Of a stretch of 64,000 nucleotides of DNA, positions 36,601 to 47,800 are shown in pieces (positions within the stretch are counted from its first letter, which is position 1; the number at the start of each line of letters is the position of its first letter). The stretch lies in NCBI GenBank assembly GCA_036583965.1, contig JAZBQD010000014.1, forward strand, positions 54,937,626-55,001,625, in the 5' to 3' direction. The notes under the pieces are model-generated. The model had not been told where the DNA came from and searched no databases. It was given only the letters and a program-made list of their open reading frames with translations. This DNA is from Prunella strophiata (lineage: Eukaryota; Chordata; Aves; Passeriformes; Prunellidae). Both the position numbers and the translations under genes were made by a program.

Positions 36601-38911
36601 TATTGTTGCAGGACTGACCAAATCCTACACAGATAAGACCTTTACAAACAAAAAATGATTGAGTAAGACAAGCTTTTGCATATGGTTACCATAGTGAGCT
36701 CGTTTGTGTGTGGTTTAAGTCAACAGCAGTGGGACAGATTGTGTCTGAGCTGGGGTGCTCGTGTAGGAGCCCAAACCAGCTGGTTACAAGAACTTGAGAA
36801 CCAAGTGGAACAGCAGGGTGGGGATCTCACCCAATCCAGCTGAGCACACCACTGTAAGAACCCCTGCAAAGGAAACTTTCACCATCTAGACAGTGAATTT
36901 AACTCAGAGTATTCAATTACTTGTATAAGCATCCCCCTATTGCAAGACTGCAACAATTCAGGATTTTCGAATTATCTGTGGTTGTGCAGCAAATTCTAAT
37001 TAAAGGGGGGTAAAAAATCCCAGAGACCTATATCTTGTTCTGAGTATAATGAACAGTATGGTTGAAAAAGACAGATTGCTCTACCCCTCAAGCCCAAAGC
37101 AAATTGGAATTATCAGCTTTCAGATACTGTCATTTAATTGTTTTTGCTTTTTCTCCTAAAAGGGACAGATTGATATTCAAGCTTCTGCATAATTTTTATT
37201 GTCTGAAAAACTAATCAGTTTATACCTTTGCATGTGTATGATTACTGCTGTTATTATTAAATTGTGAAAAGCAGAAAGAAAAACAGTGGTTAAAAGGTAT
37301 TTGTGAATGAATTTGCTATTGGCACCACTGGGTATTTTAGATTCTAAGACTAAGTTAATTCACTTAAAGATTTTCATCTAGATGCCTGAGTCAGATGGAA
37401 TATTCACAGTGTATGAAACAATGTTTTGTAGTTTATGTTTTTATAATATAGTTCCTTAAATCATTCCAGTGCACATACCCTGGGATGATAACTATTTTGT
37501 TTGTAAAGAGCTAGGACTTTGAAGAGAAGATGATGCTAATAGTTCTGAAAAAAAGTTCCTTTAAAATCTTTGGAGATATAGAAGATCCTCAGGCAAATTG
37601 TCTCACTGTTACAGTATCATAGTAAATTTAACAAGAAAAGATAAGATCTACATAAGACACCTGCATGTAACAAACTGTCCTTGGGGGTAAAAAAGGGTGA
37701 GAAAAATGCTTTGTGTTTCTCTGCTGTCATAAAACAATAGGGAGAGCAGCACATTTGTTGAAGAATCTACCTGTCAGTAACATATGCATGTCCCACATCA
37801 AGAGGAAGGGGCTGGAATAGTTCCTCCTACACACTCCTTGAGCTGTGCTCTTGAGATATGACTTTCTCCTTAGTTTGACTCTGATATTTCATAGGCACTG
37901 AAATGACAATTGTTGCTTCAAATCCTAGACATCATTAATTTAAGGAGGAGACCTACAAAATTTTCAGTGTTAAAATACTGTTCTTTACCAATGGAATATG
38001 AACAGCACCTGTTTTCATCCACTTTCTTACTTTTTGTTTTGTTTTTTTTTTTGGTGTTTTTTCCCCCTGTGGATGAATGAAATGCAGTTGAATTGAATTT
38101 TAAAGTATTTGTACCATACGTAATTACTCAACTGCACAGTCTTATGGATATCCCATCAACACTTCTGCCACTAAAAATACAAAATATGTTGATGTCTTCC
38201 TTAGGCAAAGCCATTTTGGAAAATGAAATGTAAATATTGTATTTTTTTAAGTGTTACTGTCATATTAAAGCTCAAATGAGTAAGTCAAGTAGAAAATGCA
38301 ATATATTTCATTTTATAATAGCTGAAAAGTAAATGTTAGGTAGATTTCATAGATTTCAATATAAATAGGAATGCAAAACTTTTTACAAAAGTTTAACAAT
38401 ATATTTGAAAAGAACAATATGATGGAAGTACTGTCTTTAATCAATGTAAGCGTAAAGATAATTTATATTGTGTTATGCAATTTGACAATAATCTTACGTT
38501 AGTAGTAATCTTATGGCTCATTTCTAAAACTATCCAGCCCATTTAAAAAAAACAATAAAGTTTTTTGGTTTTTAAATGTAGGTGAGTTACAAAAATACAT
38601 ATGAAACTGAGGTTTGATTCATCCCTGCTTTTCATCTTGCAGATACCTAGGATGAGAGGTTTCTAAGCTCAGTTCTTCCTCACACCGTCCAAGAAACTAC
38701 CAGAAAAACTTCACATCATGACCAAGGAAAATAAACTTTTTTTGCCAGTCACCTCTCCTAAATTTCCTCGTTCAATCACTCCTCTTCTCCCTCTACTAAA
38801 TTATGTAGGCTGGGGAGGGACAGTTGAATAGCTTTGGTACATCCTCCTTTTATGATAAATGGAATCTCAGCTAAAATCATGATTTCGACATTTTACCTTA
38901 AAAGAAAGCTA

Positions 38912-38914
<3 letters not shown>

Positions 38915-38943
<29 letters not shown>
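38915..38943. repeat. poly(A) run
   Basis: Twenty-nine A. No AATAAA lies in the 30 bp upstream. Confidence 0.9.
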
Positions 38944-38946
<3 letters not shown>

Positions 38947-40270
38947 GCATATCAGTGGAGGTATAGATTAATTTATTTTCACCTGATTTGTTGAAGGTCT
39001 TGAAATTCAAACACTTTCAGGCAAAAGTTAAAAATGTTTTCATTTTCCAAATGAAGTTAAAACCTGAAAATATTTTGGTTTATATATAAATAACTCTTTT
39101 ATGTCCCGGAAAAAATTTTTTTGTAATGTTTTCCTCTCTTGTTTATAATTCAAACAAAATTTCTACATGAAACAATAGTTCAAAATGAAAAAAGAAGTGC
39201 TGAGAAAAAAATTGAAATTAGCCTTTAAGCTGTTTTCTTCTCTAATTTTGCTTTTTCAAATCAGGTAGAAATGGCATGATTTATCTAGCTTTTGTCAATC
39301 CAATCTATAAATTTAGTAAGAGAGTTCAAAGCTCTTAATGGAAAATACTGCAATTTCACTAATTAATAGATAAAATGCTTTTCTGTCTAATGGCATATTA
39401 AAAGTGATTTCTTAGAATCAAGCAAGAGATTTAACAAACACATCTCATATCTAAAAATGTGGAAAAGCATTTAGGCAGTAAACTCATTTTACTACTAGAT
39501 AAGCATGGTTTCTACTTACTCAAGCATGTAGAAATACTAATTGTTTACTATACTTATTAGTTGATGAAGTAATCATAAAATCTAAGTATTTGGATTAAAT
39601 AACTATTATTAACATTGTTACTGGTTTTGCACACATGCTTAGCTATATAGCCAATTTTTTCAAAAAACGTTATTCTAGTTTTAGCACTATTATTAATTTA
39701 GTGACATATCCATCAGCAAAGATAAAATCTATTCTATTTCTATTTTTATATCACCTTCATAACTATAATAATGAGCAGCTTTCAGTGGTGCATAAAGTAT
39801 CATTAGTAATATTTTTCCCGTGAGTTTTGCTCTCTCTCTTCCCTCTTTCTAGATAATGATTATTGTGATATAAAATTTTTTTTAGACTAAAATGCAATAC
39901 ATCCTTGACTAATTATGCACCAAATGATGGTTTAGTTTTTTAACTCCTGTAGATCTCTGGAGTTTTGGCTTGTAGCAGGTATAAGTATGTCAACTCTCTT
40001 TATGAGTATTAGTCTTACCACCGCAAAATTCATTGATCTTTTCTAGCAGAGCAGCCACAACAGTAGTTTTATTAAAGCTCTATTTCAGCTGAACTATTTG
40101 CAGTTTTAGTAAGAACTGCGAACCCAGAGGTTCATTCAAAGACTTCTGTATGAGCCCAGACTAAAAATGCTTTAAGCTTAGGAGGAAAGTATCTCACATA
40201 CACCTACTGGAAGGTTGTTGATCCATTCATGTAATTATTTCTCCTTTCTTGTTCAGGTATTAATTCACAC

Positions 40271-40274
<4 letters not shown>

Positions 40275-40301
<27 letters not shown>

Positions 40302-40312
40302 GAGAGAGAGAG
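40275..40312. repeat. poly(A) followed by (GA)n
   Basis: Twenty-seven A run directly into about six GA units, a compound microsatellite. Confidence 0.9.
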
Positions 40313-41482
40313 GAAAATAAATGAAAGTTTGAGATCAGGCTTATTCTCTGCTATCAAAAGTGTACAAATGAGAAAGAAAAGTCTGAATGTGTCAGTGTTT
40401 TGCAATTCCCCTAAAACAGCAATACTAACACTTAAATGTTAACAAGACCTGTGCTGAGCTGAAACATGAAGCAGTGAGAGCTGAATTTCAGAAAGCCTTC
40501 CGTGTCACAGCAGCTTAGCAGCTTTATTAATGCTAGAACTATCAGCAGTACAGGCAGCAGCTCAGAGGCAAGTTCACTATATCCTGATGTTCGGAGGAGA
40601 AAGCAGCCCTGGGTGATGGCATTTCCTCTGGAGATACACCTGATAGCTGCTGCCAAGGGTCAGGTTAGAGGTAAGGTGGAAGAGTCACATGATTTTCTTC
40701 TACAAACAGAAAATAGAAACATAATCAAACCCCTAAATGAGAATATAAATACCTCTTAAGTTAGCTTATTTGATGTGATTAAAGGAAATGCCTGTGCATC
40801 TCTTTAATAGAAATAGTTAAATGGTTTACTCGAATACCTGGAATAGCTTAAATTACTCTAGAAACTCATGCTTTAAAAGGATATCAACTCACAGTTTTTT
40901 ACAGAGATTTATAAAGTAAATCTGTCAGAATGCAATAAATAACTGTATTGGATTCCTGACACAAAAGGAAATAGAGACAGGTTTTTGTCTGAATTGACAA
41001 GTGGCCTTTGGTTTTGTAAACACATCTTTGTTCTTTGTAATGAATGTGTCTAAAAACCTTATTATACCTGAAAATCATATCACTCAGCCTAAGCAATTCT
41101 GAAATTTGGAAAGAAAGCCCCCTTCAGAATGACCAATGTCAGGCTTTTTACCTTTTAATATTCTTTACATGCACTAAAAATTGAAGATGCAGCTATTTGC
41201 AGATGATTGATTATTTACAAGATTAAAAAAAAATTAAATTGAAGATTTTAATTGAACTGAACAGTCTATATGGAATTTGTTATACTACCTGAAAAGGAGC
41301 AAGTAAGAAAGAAGGAATAGATGAGTGATGACTATGAAAATAACTGCTGTAAGGTAAGAATAAATTGACAGATATAATTTTTGGTTTTGAGAGCAATGGC
41401 ATCATATTTTCCAGGTCTTCCCTCAGTTATAATCATGACTATTGGCAGATATTTGCAAAGCTGTAATTGATGTCATGCTGAT

Positions 41483-41630
41483 GATGGTGCCCCATCCCTG
41501 GAAGAGTTTAAAGTCAGGTTGGAAGGGGCTCTGAGCAACTTGGTCTGGTGAAATGTGTCCCTGTCCATGGCAGGGGTGTTGAACTAAGACCATTAAGGTC
41601 CCTTCCAACCAGGCCATTATATAGTGGCTA
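41483..41630 (+). mobile_element. CR1 3' end fragment
   Basis: It matches, in order, the C-terminal end of CR1 ORF2 and the short 3' untranslated region: GGTGCCCCATCCCTGGAAGA, GGAAGGGGCTCTGAGCAACT, GTGTCCCTGTCCATGGCAGG, then AAGGTCCCTTCCAACCAGGC. The terminal ATTCTATGAT repeat is worn to ATTATATAGT. About 148 bp of a 5'-truncated copy; it is better preserved than most repeats in the window, with a subfamily ending different from the CR1 at 59170. Confidence 0.88.
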
Positions 41631-42968
41631 TTAGTTCTCACTCTCAAAATTCCAAGCTGCAAAAGTGCTGAAGAAATATTTGACTAACGCTGTTTAATTT
41701 TTAAAAAAAGGGGTTTTTTTATTAGACCTGGAGCAATAAGTGCAAAGACTCAGTTACGTAGACACAAAGGTGCACTCAGGAATTATGCTGGTAATTCTAT
41801 AATTTTGAGAATATTGAATGCCTAATTAAGTGCTGAATATTGTTTGTGATTACTTATAAAAATGCCTTTGGAGGAAAAAAAATCATGTGTGGCTAGACAA
41901 TGAAAAAAACCCTGAAATCTAGGGCTCCATCTCTATTACCTTCTTTATGGAGTAAAGAGTATGGAGAGTTTGGATATGGCGATTCACAGGGAGTTCAGTG
42001 TATAAAAAGATTTCAAATTATGGGTTCTGCTTCATGTGTCCTATCACTTTTTATGTACTTACTTGGACACACAATAACTTACTTTTAATGTAGATATATA
42101 CAGACCACACTATTGCATCTCACCACAGAGGACATCTCATCTCTACAAAATCTGTCACGGCCTCTTTTTTGTACAAACCAGATTTGTGCAGAATTTAGCA
42201 AAGTCTGTAATCGTTGTTGCATTTTCCTCCAGAGAGATGAGATGTGAACAACAGTTTTGTTCAGGATAATGGTTCAGGCACTGCTGAGGAAGCCTATCAA
42301 AAAAGCCTGCCAATCCACCCAACCAAAACAACCAAAAGTGATTTAACAAACAAAACTTCACCAGATTTTGTCTTTCTAAGCTACAGCAACAAGTAAGGGT
42401 AGGCACTTCTTTTCATCTTGTAAATTAGGTTTAACTTGGGGACAAAAGGAATGATTTAGCAAATTATGAAACACTTGAGGTTTTCAGCTTTGTTCTTTTC
42501 AAAGGCTTCCTTTAACCCCATTTGAGGAAGAAGATATTTTTCACTTGAAAATCCAAAGATACAATTTATATCTGAGACCATAAAATCAACATACTCTTTC
42601 TAAACAAACAGAGTATTTATCCTGATCTTCTCATATATTCCTTTTTTTGCAATTTACCCATCTATTTAAATTTTCCTTTTTTTTTTCTTACTTCATGATG
42701 CCTATCATAGACTGAAGTCTCATTCAGTTTCTCACTGTTATATCTGGCTCCTCTTCCTGTGCTACTATTTCTTGAGTTGCTCAAGTCAGATCTGCAAACA
42801 AGTATCCAATTAAGATGCTCCTTTTTTTCCATGTGGCTAGTTCACTCATCCTCTATCACATATCAAACATTATTTTTACGAGAAATTCCACTTAACCTGT
42901 GGCATTCCTGTCATCCTTGACCTCTGAGAAGTTCGAGCTCTCTTGATGTTCTTGAGTTCACTGTAAAG

Positions 42969-43018
42969 CTTCTTTTTCTTTCTCTTTTCTTTCTTTTCTT
43001 CTTTCTTTTTTTCCTCCT
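42969..43018. repeat. (CTTT)n-like polypyrimidine tract
   Basis: About 50 bp of C/T only, mainly CTTT and TTCTTT units. A simple low-complexity tract. Confidence 0.85.
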
Positions 43019-43754
43019 GAACATGGAGTATATTATTTACTGAGATTTTTTTTATATGTACCCATGTTTATTTTATTTCATTAACTCCTGCATTAAAATC
43101 ATTGTGTCTTTCTGCCTTGGGTAGCTTTTATTTTTTTGCTCTGTTAGGCATATATCTCTTACACTAAGAAGCCATTCACACTTCATATGGTTCATACTGG
43201 ACAATGTCCCTTAGTTTCCTTTAGCAAAATTAAATGTAGATCTCCAGTTAGTGATTTATTCCAAATCCTTATCTGAGCTTCCTTTAGCATTCCTTGTCAG
43301 CCTAAAGAAAGAATGAGTAATATATCAAAAACTTGGTCCAATAAAATAACAGCAGGAAAATTAGGAGAGGGGAAGATAATTTATATAGATTTTTAAATGT
43401 TTCAATACATGTGCAGAACTAGTTATTTTGAGAAGGGCCATGACCACACATAAGAAAATTACAGATAATTTTGCCATATGTAAAAATTTGTAAGTCATTC
43501 AAGACATAATGTTTTCACTGCATCATTGATTCAATAATAGATAGGTTTTTGTTGTATTCAAAGAAATGTGTAGTCACTCATACAAATCACTATGGTTTCT
43601 ATCCCTCACAAAGATGTTTGAGAAGACTGGGGTTTCTCTCATCTTGTATTTTGTTTATGAGGTTGTGTTGTGTTTTGTTTTATTTTCCCTGAAATATGGG
43701 ATGTTTTACACTCTTGCTCCTTGTGGGAAATGGAAGGAGGGAATAGAGAATAAA

Positions 43755-43756
<2 letters not shown>

Positions 43757-43788
<32 letters not shown>
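43757..43788. repeat. poly(A) run
   Basis: Thirty-two A preceded by GAATAAAATA, so an AATAAA lies immediately upstream. The spacing is too short for a standard mRNA end. Most likely a microsatellite. Confidence 0.9.
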
Positions 43789-43790
<2 letters not shown>

Positions 43791-46700
43791 AAAGTAAAGA
43801 AAACAAAAAAAGAGCTAAGCAATAGTGTTGGACAATTACTGCAACTACTGTAGCATGTTATCCTATTACTGCTAAATACAAAAGTTACTGAGCTTTCCTT
43901 ACAAAATGTCATGTCAAACAAGACCTGGATTACAGCTAAAATTTTTTAATCTTCAGAGTAGAGAAGTACAACATTTTTGTAATAGGATGTGAACAGTGAT
44001 ACTCTATTGTAATGACAATGACAATGCTGTAGCTTTTCAATTAACTCTGGTACTAGCTGCATTTTCTATCTGATATTTGGTTTAAATTTCATCTTCTAGG
44101 AATTGTTATTAATAACTATGACATCATATCTTAAACAATGCTCATAATCAAGGTGTATATATTGTTTAAGTTGGGGATACAAAGCCATTTGTAATCTGCT
44201 TTCCTGTCTTATTTAATGTTTCACAGCAACTCCTTATCCAAGCTAAACATGACCAGTACTAGAGATGAAAATCCAAGTACTGCTGGTTTTACTGGAGGTT
44301 CTGTATTTATTCTGAATCATCCATAGTGTCTTCTAATGAAAGTTTCAATACTGGAAGGCAAGAATTTCAGAGCCTGTCAAAGTCAACAGAAAACCAAGAC
44401 ATGATTGGACAAAGATCAGGAGGTCTTTGAGGCAAAAACATTAACCCTAACATATTAGCTAAATTTGAAGTTTTAAATTTTTGTTCTCTCTCCTTACATT
44501 AGAGACAGTGGGACAAATTCTATCACCTGTTGTTGATGACATCTCTCAAATGTTTACCAAATCAATTTAAAATTACTCTGAGAGAAAGTAAAAACAAGAA
44601 GAAAAATGTATGTTGATGATTACGATCACCACAACAAAATTAGGGAAATAATTTTCCTCTTATTTTCTGTCCCCCTTCCCCATCAAGATGAGAGCTACAT
44701 GCAGATATACCTTCTGAGCTATCAAATAATAAGTAGTTATATGGAGGGAAAAAAGGTAATGGAGAAGATTTATGAGCTTTACTGCTCACTATAAAGTAAA
44801 AAAGTTCATGAGCATATGTTATTAGATATATGTAGTTGATTTTTTAGACTGAATTTTGTAAATACCAAAATAAATGGCACCAAATACGAGACAGTCATTT
44901 TCCTTTTCTTCGTTTTCTTTCCTCACATCTCTATTTTTTTTTTTCTTCTCTGAAAAATTCTGTAAAAGATGATTTTAAGCTTATTCAAAGATTTTTATCA
45001 TCAATTATGTTTTTTGGGGAGAAGAACATTCCAACACTACTCAGTTTGAAAACACCCTGAAACAAGCAGGACATGTGTAAGGATCACTGGAAAACGATAT
45101 ACTATACTGCCACCCAAAGGCTCTGTTTAATACCTTGCTTTTGTAGTGTACTAAAATAAGTCTCAAGGTGAATAAAGATTTAGCTATTTGGTTGTTAGTT
45201 AGCATGACTGATTCGCCAGCATCAGTAATTTAACAAAAGATTTTGTGAGCTTTACTTTTAACTATGAAGTGGGTTTGTGACTTTTTTGAAATAAATATTT
45301 TTTAAATTATTAAAACCCACTTTGATATTTATTCTTCACCTTTGTCAGCTAGTATTTTTTATTAAGGTGCTATCTGCTTTGGATTTAATAACAGTCTTTT
45401 CATAATACATAGCTTTCTCTCTTCACCAGGAAGAGAGCATAAATTGGTAGCCTCTTGAGTAGAATTGGTGATGTCCATTTGGAAATAGGAATGTGTCTCT
45501 AAGTTTTATCTAATTTGTACATAGTGATTGATCTGAATCCCATCTGATAACTTACAAACAATTCACCTCCTTATTTTTAATGGGTGTTTTCATGTCCACA
45601 ACATATGGATGTCTCATTTACCTAAGTGTGACATATGGCTTTCCAGAATGCTCATTTTGCCTGGAAACTTATGTGTTGTAGACAGATTTGCAAACCCAGC
45701 TCCACTCTTTTTTCTGCTGTGTCATTGAGTGATTGTGTGCTGCATAACTTGACAACCTCTTCTATCAGCTCATCAGCATAACCTGCAACATGCATAATAA
45801 TTACAGCTTCATTTCAGGAAATACATGAGAAGGGGACAGAAATGTGTCAAACTGTCTAACTACTTCTTCTACCACATCTGTTCTACTTAGTACTCGGACA
45901 GAGTGGGAATGCCTTCTAAAATAATAATGCATTTTTAAAACTGGACTAATCTTTTACCTGTCACACTGCTCATTCAATGTTATTCTATAATGTGTCTTTC
46001 TGAAGATTTCTTTATAATACATGATATTTTAATACTAACTTATGAAAATCACTGTGATCACACTACCATACACAGAGTCCTATACTCCACCAAGGCTTGA
46101 ATCATACAAATACAGCTATAAAAAGTTCTGTGCCAATGTTCTGTGTACAATTTAGCATCATTTTGAGGGCCACAGTTAATATTAAGATGCCTGTCATAAA
46201 TTATTTTCAGGTTTTTGAAATGTGTTAAAATAATTTGATATGTTATAAATGTATCACTAAAGGCATATATATAAGTGGTTAAAAATCATAATTTTATTTG
46301 CTTTCTGAAATATATAAAAATTGATTTCATAAAATGTGTCTATCAAGTTCAGTAACATTTTTTGTGAATATGGCTTTAAGCTAAATTCTCCCCTTTAATG
46401 GCTTTGTATATGTACAGATTTTGTTCTTGCTATTTTATTGGTGATCATTAAAATATATTTTCATTGTATTCCAGGAAATAATTTTTTGTCATTAAACTTC
46501 ATTTTTCACTTTAAATATAATGCAGGTAAACATGCATATACATCATATGCACCATATAATTTGTATTATATTACACATTATTGTTAAAATTGATGGAAAA
46601 ATTACTTATAATTCAGTTTTATGATAAGCATCACGAAATTCTGAAGTAAACATTTACATATGGTAGTTCTTTATTTTTTTCTACTTAAACCTTCATATTC

Positions 46701-47647
46701 AATTTCTTTTTTTTTAAGCAAAAGATCAAAGATGTCTTGCAGAAGCAGGAACAAGCAAGTTGTAATTCATGCCCATAAACTAGTATATGCAAATGTTCCT
46801 CAGAAATTATCAGAGCCTACAGCTCTGGCAGAGATCTTCTTAACATACTCGAAATTAGAGCCCTTTAAAACTACAGGGGAAACTATCTTTCTCACAATAA
46901 AGCTGCAGAAAGAAAAGCTGACATTGCAATAGACTTACCAGAGCTATTTTGTAACAGGTGATCTGTTTTCCATCTCATGAGAAAGCTAACATCAAGGACA
47001 CTGTCCTACTTGGCATTTTTGTTGAAGGTTTCAGAGGAAAAAACATTTTTAAAGAATAGCAAGCTTCTTTTTGAGATTTTGATTTAGACTGAGCAACAAA
47101 AATGTTAGATGTTACAGTGAGTCAGATGATGAAAAACTGTCTTCCATAGATTTCGTTTTGTATGAATCCTCTGGTAGAAAAATAAGTATTGTTTTCTTTT
47201 TCACTGAGACAGAAAGAAAAAAAAAAGTGCTAAGGTCAAGTTATTTGAGGCCAAACACCTAATAGAATAATTAAAATGTATTGATATGTTATAAAAAAAG
47301 AAAGTATTGAACAGCAATGTGAGTCTTGTACAGATATCTGAATCATATAATTGGTGACCAAATTCTTACTTCCTTAAATTAATGTAAGAAATCATATTAG
47401 AATTAAACTCCTGTCTCTAATTTTTTTTTTTTTTTTTGGACAAGGGGAAAGGGCACTATTTCACTATTTCAAACCAGGAATGTGCATCAGGACAGGGTGC
47501 CATATTTTGTTTTTCAAATGTTGCTGAGTTGAAAGTGAGTAGATAAGATCTCTGAATTGTAAAATGGACAATATGGTATCTGAGAAACAGACTGATAGTC
47601 TTCAAAACAAACAAACAAAAAATTACAGGGTAATACTCAATTGAAAA

Positions 47648-47717
47648 AGAACTGCTTTTCTATCTCTTGTTTGAATACATATGCATTCAAACAAGAGAAA
47701 GAAAAGCATGTAGTTCT
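47648..47717. other. 70-nt near-perfect hairpin (microRNA-precursor-like)
   Basis: Left arm 47648-47676 and right arm 47685-47717 are reverse complements. Twenty-eight base pairs form, with one A/A mismatch (47662/47699) and one 4-nt bulge (47709-47712), around an 8-nt loop containing CATATG. Total length and pairing are close to those of animal pre-microRNAs, and one arm could be transcribed from either strand. It could equally be a decayed palindromic mini-transposon, but there is no TA target-site duplication at its edges. I do not recognise the sequence as a known microRNA. The structure is seen directly; function is inference. Confidence 0.5.
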
Positions 47718-47742
47718 TCTGACTATTGTCTGAGAAACTCAA

Positions 47743-47800
47743 AATACATCTATGTATGTGTGCATATATATGTAAATGTATGTGTATGGTTGGATATGTA
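47743..47800. repeat. imperfect (ATGT)n-like tract
   Basis: Alternating purine-pyrimidine stretch of TATG, TGTG and TATA units, a decayed microsatellite just beside the hairpin. Confidence 0.6.

Larger units (their letters stand above)
30677..41482. other. long AT-rich stretch without recognisable genes
   Basis: Extreme AT content at 30680-30775. Poly(A) runs at 38915-38943 and 40275-40301. Patches with somewhat higher G+C at 33590-33980, 36190-36480 and 36700-36880 have frames of 60-115 codons but no recognisable domain. They may be unidentified decayed LTR or LINE pieces. A short patch at 40440-40680 has overlapping open frames on both strands and a GTAAGG that could be a splice donor, but I cannot support an exon call. 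No RNA genes seen. Confidence 0.55.
41631..47647. other. AT-rich stretch without recognisable genes
   Basis: Contains a pyrimidine-rich tract at 42969-43018 and a poly(A) run at 43757-43788. No gene or repeat family recognised otherwise. Frames of 60-95 codons are scattered and lack domain signatures. Confidence 0.55.

Noticed and set aside
43566..43921. 95- and 71-codon frames on opposite strands
   Set aside because: Extended by the poly(A) run at 43757-43788 (poly-Lys or poly-Phe).
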